Source: Serinicoccus marinus DSM 15273
Lineage (GTDB): Bacteria > Actinomycetota > Actinomycetes > Actinomycetales > Dermatophilaceae
Assembly (NCBI RefSeq): GCF_008386315.1
Contig: NZ_CP043808.1
Span: 2,418,001-2,482,000 of the forward strand
Direction of reading: 5' to 3'
DNA length: 64,000 nucleotides
Positions 53,194 through 64,000 of the stretch are shown one piece after another; within the stretch, counting starts at the first letter, position 1, and each line of letters opens with the position of its first letter. Made by a program: the position numbers and the translations under genes. The notes under the pieces were generated by a model. It ran no database searches. It was given only the letters and a program-made list of their open reading frames with translations, and was not told the origin of the DNA.

Positions 53194-54359
53194 GTGCCCA
53201 TCCTGCCCCCACTGCGTCGTCGCGAGCCCGAGCGCCGCGGCGTCGAGTCCCCCGCCCCCGCGGCCACCCCGGCGGCCCCGACCCCGTGGCCCCGGGCGGT
53301 GGTCGTGCTCCTGGGCGTCGCGCTGGCCTTCGCCGTGCTCCTCGGCCTGCACCAGCTCCGGGACTACGTCGCCCCCGTCTTCCTCGCCCTCAACCTGGTC
53401 CTCGCCGCCGCCCCGCTGCAGCGCTGGCTGGTCGGGCTGAAGGTCCCCGGACCGCTGGCCGCGGTGACCACCGGCGCGGCGATCTTCGCCTTCCTCATCG
53501 GCTTCTTCACCGCCCTGGGCTGGTCTGCCGCGGCGATGGTCGAGGAGCTGAGCTCGCGCGAGTACCGCCAGCGCTACACCGAGCTCTACACCCAGGCGGT
53601 CACCTTCCTCGAGGGCTACGGGCTGCAGCAGGACACCCTGACCGAGCAGCTCGAGTCGGCGCTGGACCCGAGCCGCATCATCGGGGCGCTCGGCGGGGTG
53701 CTGAGCAACCTCACCGGCATCCTGGGTCTGCTGACGACCACCGCCATCGTCATCTTCTTCCTCATGATCGACACGATGAGCGCCGGCCGGCGGCTCTCGC
53801 TCGTCAAGGACCAGCACCCCGACGTGGCGCACGCCCTGGTGAGCTTCGCCCGCGCGTCCGGCGCTACTGGGTCGTCACGACGATCTTCGGGCTCGTCGTG
53901 GCGCTGCTCGATGTCATCGCGCTGGTCTGGCTCGGCGTTCCGCTGGCCCTGGCCTGGGGCGTGCTGTCCTTCCTCACCAACTACATCCCCAACATCGGCT
54001 TCGTCATCGGGCTGGTGCCCCCGGCCGTCGTCGCGCTGCTGGCCAACGGGCCGGTCAACGCCTTGCTGGTGGTCGTCGTCTACAGCGTGCTCAACTTCGT
54101 GGTCCAGTCCCTCATCCAGCCCAAGTTCACCGGCGACGCCGTGGGCGTGACGCCGACGATCACCTTCATCTCGCTGGTCGTGTGGGCCTGGGTGCTGGGC
54201 CCGGTCGGTGCGCTGCTCGCCCTCCCGGCGACGCTGCTGGTCAAGGCTGTCCTCATCGACGCCGACCCGGCCGCACGCTGGGTCAACGCCTTCCTCGCCT
54301 CCAACCCGGACACGGCGCGGGCGGAGAACACGCGGGAGAGCTTCGAGCAGGGGACCTGA
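53194..54359 (+). pseudogene. AI-2E family transporter, frameshifted
   Basis: GTG 53194 follows AGGAG. The first frame gives TPWPRAVVVLLGVALAFAVL and SLVKDQHPDVAHALVSFAR, a PerM/AI-2E transporter N-terminal half. Near 53853 (CGCGCGTCC) one G is missing from an expected CGCGGCGTCC, and the homology continues in the next frame as RRYWVVTTIFGLVVALLDVI and SFLTNYIPNIGFVIGLVPPA to the stop at 54359. With the base restored the protein would be about 388 residues and complete. Genuine mutation or sequence error. Confidence 0.82.
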
Positions 54360-54360
54360 G

Positions 54361-54938
54361 ATGGCGCAGTCGTCGGCGCTGCGCACCTTGGCGCACCCGC
54401 TGCGCAGCAGGCTCCTGGCCGAGCTGCGGGTGCACGGCCGTGCGACCGGCACCGAGCTGGCGGCCGCGCTGGGCACCCACACGGGTGCGACGTCCTACCA
54501 CCTGCGCCGGCTGGCCGAGGTCGGGCTCGTGGAGGACACGGGCACGGGCACGGGACGCCGACGGGTGTGGCAGGCGGTCGAGGACCCCGGACCGGGCGCG
54601 ACGGACGCGGAGCCCGAGCCGTTGGACGAGGACGACGCCCAGGCCGCCGACTGGCTCGCCCTGGACTACCTCGCCCACTTCGGCGACCGGGCCCGCCACT
54701 GGCTGGTCGCCCAGCAGGACTGGGACCCGATCTGGCAGCGGACCTGCGGGCTGGAGGACCACACGGTGCAGGTGACGACCGAGCAGCTCACGGCCATGCG
54801 GGCCGAGCTGCTCGAGGTGCTCGACCGCTACCGCCGCGTGGGCCAGGGCAACCCGGTCGCCAAGCGGGTCGTCGTCTACACCTGCGCGCTGCCGGTGGAC
54901 CCCCGCTCGACGGGTGGGCCGGGTGAGCTCCCCACCCG

Positions 54939-54942
<4 letters not shown>
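54361..54942 (+). CDS. ArsR-like winged-helix regulator
   Basis: A 193-residue protein starting MAQSSALRTLAHPLRSRLLA one base after the AI-2E stop. Winged helix at about 8-65: HPLRSRLLAELRVHGRATGT-ELAAALGTHTGATSYHLRRL-AEVGLVEDTG. The C-terminal part (DWLALDYLAHFGDRARHWLV; LLEVLDRYRRVGQGNPVAKR) resembles the helical tails of actinobacterial ArsR/helix_turn_helix_5 regulators. No metal cysteines, so the signal is unknown. Its last 4 bases overlap the pullulanase 3' end. Confidence 0.82.
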
Positions 54943-57620
<2,678 letters not shown>

Positions 57621-57633
57621 CCTGCCTGCCGCG

Positions 57634-60600
57634 TCAGGGCTGGACGAAGACCGCCACGGTCCGGGCCGGCACCTGGGCGGTGCCGGTGGCCGCGTCCCAC
57701 GTGGCCTCCTGGACCACGGGGTCGGCGCCGTCCGCCTGCACCGGCGAGAGCTCCAGATCGGCACCCTCGAGACCGGGCACCACCTGGTCGACCGGCTCGG
57801 CGCCGGCGTTGAAGACGACGACCAGGCCGTCCAGCTCCGGGTCGACGTCCGCGCCGACCGTGTCGTCCACCCGCATGACGACGACCTGCTCGTCACCCTG
57901 CTCCGTCCCGGAGACCGGGAAGGTGAGCTTGGCCTCGATGAGCTCGGCGTCGCCGAGCCGGAAGAGCTCGGTGGAGGAGCGCAGCCGCAGCAGGTCGGCG
58001 GCCATCGCGGAGGCCTGCTCGATGTCGGCCGGCTCGGGCGCCAGCGCCGGGTCGGCCAGGAGGGGCTGCATGAGGCCCCACTTGTCCTCGTTGTCCGCCG
58101 CCGGCGGCAGGCCCCGGCCGAAGCCGTTCTCGGTCATGGTGAAGTCCAGCAGGTTGAACCAGTCGCCGCTGTTGTAGGAGTTGCGGTCCAGGCTCTTGCT
58201 GCGCAGCAGGTCGGCGCCACCGTGCCAGAAGCTGATCGACTGCGACAGCGTCGTGGTGGACAGGGCGAGGGTGTTCATCCGCACCCGGTCCGCCATCGGC
58301 AGGTCCTGCGGCAGCTTGAAGGTGAGGGCGTCGAAGATCGTCTCGTTGTCGTGGGCGTCCACGTAGTTGACGACCTCATCCGGGTCCTCCGCGTAGCCGG
58401 CGGGCGAGCCGTTGTAGTCGACCTGCTCGCCGGTCACCACCTCACCGGTCTCCTGGCTGCGCAGCTCGAAGCCCCGCAGGTTGCCGGCGAGGCCGACCTG
58501 CACCAGGTCGGTGTCGTTGCCGCTGGTGCCACCCGTCGCGAAGCCCTTCTCCGCACCCGGGTCCTCGTCGAAGGGTCCGCCACCGCGGACGCCGTCGCGC
58601 AGCCGGTCGTTGAAGGTGCCGATCGAGGTGCCGTCGAGCTGGCCCTGCGTGGCCTGGTAGAACCGGGCGTTGTCGGCCACCTCGCCGAAGTTCCACCCCT
58701 CGCCGTAGAGCGTGACCTGCGAGCCGTCGACGCCGTCGCGGCGGACGGTGAGCTCGTCCAGCGCGGCACGCACCGCCTGCATGTTGTCCCGGCTGTGGTG
58801 ACCCATGAGGTCGAAGCGGAAGCCGTCGACCTTGTAGTCCCGCGCCCAGACGACCACCGCGTCCACCATGAGCTTCTCGGCCATGGCTTGCTCGGTCGCG
58901 ATGTTCTCGCAGCAGGTCGAGGTCTCCACGTCACCGACGGCGTTGAGCCGGTGGTAGTAGCCGGGCACGACCTTGTCGAGGACGCTCTTGCTCCCCTGGC
59001 CCGACTGGGCGGTGTGGTTGAACACCTGGTCCAGGACGACGCGGAGACCGGACTCGTGCAGCCCGCCGACCATCGTCCGGAACTCGGCCACCCGGGCACC
59101 GCCCTGGGCCGCCTGCGTCGTCGAGGCGTAGGAGCCCTCGGGCGCCATGAAGTGCCACGGGTCGTAGCCTCAGTTAAAGGCGTCCGCGTCGGCCTGCGCC
59201 ATGACGCACTCCTGCTGCTCGGCGCTGTCCGGCGGGAGCGAGTCGAGGTCGCAGTCCGGCTGCGGCACCGCGTCCGCGTCGGCGGTCGTCTCCGGGATCG
59301 AGGCGATGTCGAAGGTCGGGAGCAGGTGCACGGTGTTCATCCCCGCCTCGGCGAGCGCCTCCAGGTGGCGGCGGCCGTAGCCGTCCTCGGCAAAGGCCAG
59401 GTAGGAGCCGCGCAGCTCGGCCGGCACGTCCGGGTCGGCCATCGAGAAGTCGCGCACGTGCAGCTCGTAGATCGTCTGGTCGACCTCGTCCTCGAGCGCC
59501 GGCGCCTCCGCCCGCTGCCAGACCCGCGGCTGCCACTGCCGGTCGTCCAGGTCGACCAGCACCGAGCGCTCGCTGTCGAGGGTGAGGGCGACCGAGTACG
59601 GGTCGGTGACCCGGTTGGTCTCCACCGCCCCGGTCTCCGGCACGAAGACGTCGACCTCGAAGAGGTACTCGCGACCCGTCCAGGACCTCTTCCCCTTGAT
59701 CTCCCAGCTGCCGTCCTTGAGCCGGCGCAGGGACGACTCCTGGGGGTCACCCTGGCCGCCCTCGGGCCAGGTCAGCAGCCGCACGTCCTGGGCGGTCGGG
59801 GCCCACAGCCGCAGGGTCGGGTTCGGGCCGCGCCAGCTCACGCCGAGCGCGGTGTCGGCGGCCCGCTCGGCATACAGGTCGTCGAGGACGCCCGGGACCT
59901 GGACCCCGGTCGCGTCGGCCAGCCGGCCGAGGTCGTCGTACATCGCGACGGCCACCTGTCCGGTGAGGATGTCCCCGGCGGCCCGGGCGCTGCGCCGGTC
60001 CAGCCGCAGGGCGAGGTAGCCCTCGAGGTGCGGGAAGTCCTCGAGCACCTCCTCAGGAAGCCCGTCCGGGTCGAGGGTCAGCGGCGAGGAGTCACCTCCG
60101 GTGACGGCCTCGGCATCGATCCCCAGCCCGCCGTCGACGGACCAGTGGAGCCGCCAGTCGCGCAGCACGGCGTCCTCGACCCCCTCTGCGGGCCACGCCA
60201 CCAGGTCCTCGCGCACCCAGTAGGCGCGCTGCGAGCCGAGGTCCGGCGCCACGCCCGCCTCGGACGTCGTCACGCTCAGCACGTGCGTCTCCAGGTCGTA
60301 GCTGAAGGTCGTCCGCACCCCGTCGGAAGGCACGGAGAAGCCGATGTTGGCGCCGTCCCGCTCGCCGCCCTCGCCGTAGTTCTCGTCCCAGGACAGGCCG
60401 TGCGCCACCTTGAGCTCGTAGGTGCCGGCCGGGATCGCGGTGGTGGCATAGGTATACGTGCCGTCGCCGTCCGGGTCGATGAGCCAGGGGGCCATGCAGG
60501 AGGGGTCCCAGTCGCCGGGGCAGCCCAGCTCGCTCTGCATGGAGCCGGGAGCGGTGATGATCGGGCCCTCCGCGTCGGAGGTCACGTAGTGGCGGGCGTG

Positions 60601-63350
60601 CTCGTAGTAGAAGCTCACCGGCCCGCCATCGGCGGTGTAGCCGATGTTGGCACCTCCGGGTGCTCCGCCGGCGCCGTAGCTCTCGTCCCAGGAGCGGTCG
60701 ATCGCAGCCTTGTACTCGTAGTCGCCGGCCGGGATCGTGCCGGCGTCGTAGGTCCCCTTCCAGACGGTGTCCTTCGCGTCCAGCGTGAGCTGCGCCTGGT
60801 CGCAGTCCGGCTGCCAGTCGCCCGAGCAGCCCATGGCGGCGTTGTGGCTACCGGGCACGCTGACCGCGTCCGGCTGCTCGACCGGGCCGATGGGGTCCAC
60901 CCCACCACCGCCGCCCCCGCCGCTGCCGGCCTCGCCGACGATGCCGTAGCTGGAGGAGGCCGAGACGTTGCCGGAGTGGTCCTGCAGGATCGCCCGGTAC
61001 TCCAGCAGGGTGCCGTCCGGCAGACCGGTGACGTCGTGGAAGACACGGTAGGGCGCGTTGTCGTCGGTGCCGAGCACCGACCACTCCTGCACACCGACGG
61101 GGCGGTAGGCGAAGGTCACCTGCGCGAAGACGTTCTCCGGCACCGCGGCACCGATCTCGGCGCGCCGCCCACGACCCCGCCGGCCGCCGGGCTGGTCATC
61201 GCGACCGACGGTGCCTCACGACGCCCGCGCAGGTCTTTCTCGGCCCGGTAGACCTCGACGGACAGCGGGTCCACGTCGAGGGTGAGACGGCCTTCGGACC
61301 CGGTGATGAACCGGCCCCGCTCGCCGTAGATGGCGCGGAACATCGTGCGGGAGCCGTAGGTCGACAGGGAGGCCTGCTGGGGCTCGTCGGAGTTGTTGGC
61401 CACGACGAGGTACTCGACCTGCTCCTCGGCGTCGATCCGGGAGAAGGCGTAGATCCCGGCCTCGTTGCTCGCGTAGCGGTGGATCTGCGCCCCGTCGGCG
61501 AGCGCGGGGTTGGCCTCGACGAGGTCGCTGAGCGCCGCGATCTGCCGGTACAACGGGTGCCCGGTGTCGTAGCGGTCCCGCGCACCGGAGGGAGCGCCGA
61601 TGACCGGCTCGTCGGCATACTGCTGCACCTGGGTCGCGAACATGTCCTGCCGCGCGTCCTTGTCGCCGCCGGCTCCGATGAAGCCCTGCTCGTCGCCGTA
61701 GTAGACGACCGGCTGCCCGCGGGTGAGGAACATCAGCGCGTTGGTCAGCTCGACCCGCCGCTGCAGGTCCTCCCCGGAGTGGTCCCCGGCCAGCATCATC
61801 GCCGCCCGGCCCATGTCGTGGTTGCCCGTGAAGGTCGGCAGCTGGTAGGCGTTGGAGTCGGTGTCGGTGTAGTAGTCGTCCTGCGCGTAGAACGTCCGCA
61901 GATCGGTGGTGGCGGCACCCGCGCGAAGGCGACCGAGCGCGCCTGGAAGCCGAAGTCGATGACGGCCTGGAGCTCACCCTCGGTGGGGAAGGTGGAGAGG
62001 TACTCCGGGTTGGAGTCGTAGACCTCGCCGAACATGAAGAAGTCCTCGTTGCCCTCACGCGCCGCCTCCAGCACCGCGGGCTGAACTCCTGCCAGAACTC
62101 CAGGTTGACGTGCTTGACGGTGTCGATCCGGAAACCGTCGATGCCCAGGTCGGCCCAGGTGGAGTAGATGTCGACCATGCCGTCGACCACCTCGGGGTTC
62201 TCGGTGAAGAGGTCGTCCAGGCCGACGAAGTCGCCGTACAGGCTGGACTCGCCGGCGAAGGTGGAGTCGCCGCGGTTGTGGTAGAGCGTGCGGTCGTTGA
62301 GCCAGCCCGGCGCACCTTCACCTCCGCGTCCTCCTCGGTGCGGAAGACGGGGGTGTAGGGGAAGGAGGTCTCGGGGTCCAGGAGCGGGAACGGCTTGTTG
62401 ACGTAGTCGCGGTCGTCGAAGGCGTTGCCGGCCGCGTCGCGGTAGGGCTCGGTCTCCTTGTCGACGTAGCCGTACTCACCCTCGGCGTAGTCGATGACGT
62501 CCGCGGTGTGGTTGGTGATGATGTCGAAGTAGACCTTCATCCCCCGGTCGTGCGCCTCGTCGATGAGCGCCTCCATCTCCTCGTTCGTCCCGAGGTGGGG
62601 GTCGATCTGGGTGAAGTCGGTGACCCAGTAGCCGTGGTAGCCCGCGCTCGCGTCGGCCCCCGACCCCTGGACCGGTCGGTTCTTGAAGCTGGGAGTGAGC
62701 CAGATGGCGGTCGTCCCCAGGCCCTCGATGTAGTCCAGCCGGTCCTGGATCCCGGCGAGGTCGCCGCCGTGGAAGAAACCCTTGTCGGTCGGGTCGAAGC
62801 CGTGCTCCAGCCGGTCGCCCGCGATCTGGGCCGTGTCGTTGCTGGTGTCCCCGTTGGCGAAGCGGTCGGCCATGACGAAGTAGAACTGCTCGCGGGTCAC
62901 CGGGGCGCGCAGGCTGTCCGCCGCGAGGGCGGCGTCCTGGTCCTCCTCACCTTCCGGGAGCACGGGCACGAGGCCCATCGCATCCGTCTCGTCGTCGAAG
63001 GAGAACTCGAGCGTGGCGGGCCCCTGGACCTCGAACGAGAGGTTCTGCTCGGGGTATGCCTCGTCCCACCCGCCGTCCAGCGCGACCTTGTACTCCCAGC
63101 GGCCCGCGGGCACCTCGAAGGTGCTGCGGTAGTGGGTACCGCTGCCCTCGACCGGAGCCAGCCGCGTGCTCTCGCACGCCGGCGCCCAGTCCTCGTCGCA
63201 CCCCAGCTCGCTCTGCAGGTCACCCACCAGGGTGACGGTGCGGGCCTCGTCGGCCTCGGGTGCGGCCAGGGTGGCGGCCGGGAGCACGGCGGCCGCCGTG
63301 GTGGCGAGCAGGGTGGACCCGAGCACAGCAGCGAGAAGTCGACGCGTCAT
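57634..63350 (-). pseudogene. Secreted amylopullulanase (GH13 amylase + GH13_14 pullulanase), broken
   Basis: About 1,905 residues if repaired. From ATG 63350: signal peptide (LLAAVLGSTLLATTAAAV), one X25-type module (LQSELGCDEDWAPACES), an alpha-amylase domain (I IITNHTADV, II GFRIDTVKH, III GEVYD, IV TGNHDMG), an Ig-like segment, two more X25 modules (AMGCSGDWQPDCDQ; SELGCPGDWDPSCM), then CBM48 and a pullulanase domain ([38 protein letters not shown]) to 57634. Lesions: frameshifts near 62311, 62079, 61920 and 61163 (each fits loss of one base in a CG-rich run) and TGA at 59173-59171 in FN-stop-GYDPWHF, where Trp is required. Either a decaying gene or poor sequence. Confidence 0.85.
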
Positions 63351-63448
63351 TGCGATCTCCAGGAGGGCAGGGATGTGGACCTGGCACTCAACCTAGGACC
63401 TGGCTGCGAGAAACACAACACTTCTTCGCAAGATCTTGCACGAACCGC

Positions 63449-64000
63449 TCAGGCCGGCACCGGCGTGCGCTCGAACGGCGAGGGAAAGGGGAAGCGGGAG
63501 TCCAGGAAGTCGCGCATCATCTCCTGCACCGCCGCCCGGGCCTCCTCCGGGGTGTCCAGGTCGTTGAGGCAGAAGGTGTCCACCGGTGGTCCGGCCTCGA
63601 GCCGGGCCAGCCGCTCCGCCGCGTCCGGCGCCCCGACGTCGACGTAGCGCATCGCGATGTCGGCCGGGACCGCCCGGCCGGTGAGCAGGGCGTAGTGGTG
63701 GTGCAGCGTCGCCGCGAAGCCGACGTCCGCGGGCGAGCGGAAGCGGGACCTGGTCGTGGCACCGACGGCCTCGGGGTAGGCCTGCTCCAGCTCCAGCATC
63801 ACCTCCCGGATCTGGGGGTGCGGTGCGTGCTTGAACTTGTGCGTGATCCCCCGCCCGAAGGACTCGGCCAGGAGCGCCCGGACGTTCTTGCCGGCCGAGT
63901 TGGGGGCGACCTCCCCCGGGATGAGGTCACCCACCCCGAGCTGGAACGGCGAGAACGCCACCCGGGCGATCCCGTTGCCGTGGAAGAAGGTCTCCGCCGT
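63449..64000 (-). CDS. Stealth-family capsular polysaccharide phosphotransferase, C-terminal part
   Basis: The frame is open to the right edge and ends at 63449; 183 residues are visible. The sequence FKHAPHPQIREVMLELEQAY, SRFRSPADVGFAATLHHHYA and the ending TFCLNDLD ... FLDSRFPFPSPFE matches Stealth conserved regions CR2-CR4 (hexose-1-phosphoryltransferases building capsule or wall glycopolymers). The catalytic CR1 and start are outside the window. Separated from the amylopullulanase by 98 bases. Confidence 0.8.
   Translation of the reverse strand, partial: TAETFFHGNGIARVAFSPFQLGVGDLIPGEVAPNSAGKNVRALLAESFGRGITHKFKHAPHPQIREVMLELEQAYPEAVGATTRSRFRSPADVGFAATLHHHYALLTGRAVPADIAMRYVDVGAPDAAERLARLEAGPPVDTFCLNDLDTPEEARAAVQEMMRDFLDSRFPFPSPFERTPVPA

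Overview
This is a high-GC (about 70% by eye) actinobacterial chromosome segment. Monomeric NADP isocitrate dehydrogenase, GlpX next to xseA/xseB, a CmtR-type metal sensor, Stealth-type capsule synthesis and an X25-module amylopullulanase point to Micrococcales. I favour an Intrasporangiaceae or Ornithinimicrobium/Serinicoccus-like organism, but that is inference. I saw no rRNA, tRNA or CRISPR array.

Layout. 1-10.6 kb is core genome: a universal stress protein fragment, icd, three MFS exporters or symporters, a DinB-like protein, YjbQ, a PLP decarboxylase and a frameshifted Ltp-type lipoprotein. 10.6-22.8 kb is a mosaic island abutting the 3' end of ychF. Four internal sites (near 11.25, 14.6, 15.9 and 20.1 kb) each re-encode the last seven residues of YchF plus a stop (VEFRF-x-x), always preceded by the same short element-derived end. 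They divide the island into cassettes: cmtR-cadA-thioredoxin-like (metal resistance); a membrane-protein pair broken by an IS1634-like element together with a nucleotidyltransferase-fold operon; higBA plus a GNAT acetyltransferase; an ApeA-like HEPN anti-phage protein with two other genes; and a second, decayed higBA. No recombinase gene lies inside. This integron-like but ychF-anchored array is the main discovery candidate.

22.8-25.5 kb holds ychF, pdxY and a vapBC pair. 25.5-34.6 kb (minus strand) is one long, translationally coupled operon: livK-livG-livF-livH-livM, acyl-CoA ligase, tetR, an SDR (3-hydroxybutyrate dehydrogenase-like), an alpha/beta hydrolase and a truncated GntP permease. 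It looks like carboxylic or hydroxy acid uptake and activation, but it carries three lesions (amber stop in livH, catalytic Tyr lost in the SDR, GntP truncated by vapBC). 34.8-42.6 kb is core: rmuC, a polar amino acid ABC transporter, ispH, a hydrolase, xseA and xseB. 42.6-46.4 kb is a second, chimeric mobile region inserted between xseB and the DUF4245 gene: an IS481 remnant, a QorB-like oxidoreductase, DoxX, a MarR stub fused to a MobF relaxase fragment, and an IS5-family element. 46.4-54.9 kb is core metabolism: DUF4245, glpX, a PfkB sugar kinase, carbonic anhydrase, a MauE/thioredoxin protein, glmM, rpsI, rplM, a frameshifted AI-2E transporter and an ArsR-like regulator. 54.9-63.4 kb holds an intact pullulanase and a very large secreted amylopullulanase broken by four frameshifts and one stop. 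The window ends inside a Stealth capsule polymerase gene.

Two global observations. First, the octamer GGTATGCC/GGCATACC is strongly over-represented in core DNA and absent from both mobile regions. Second, about ten single-base lesions are scattered through otherwise intact genes, so read-level checking is needed before calling all of them true pseudogenes.
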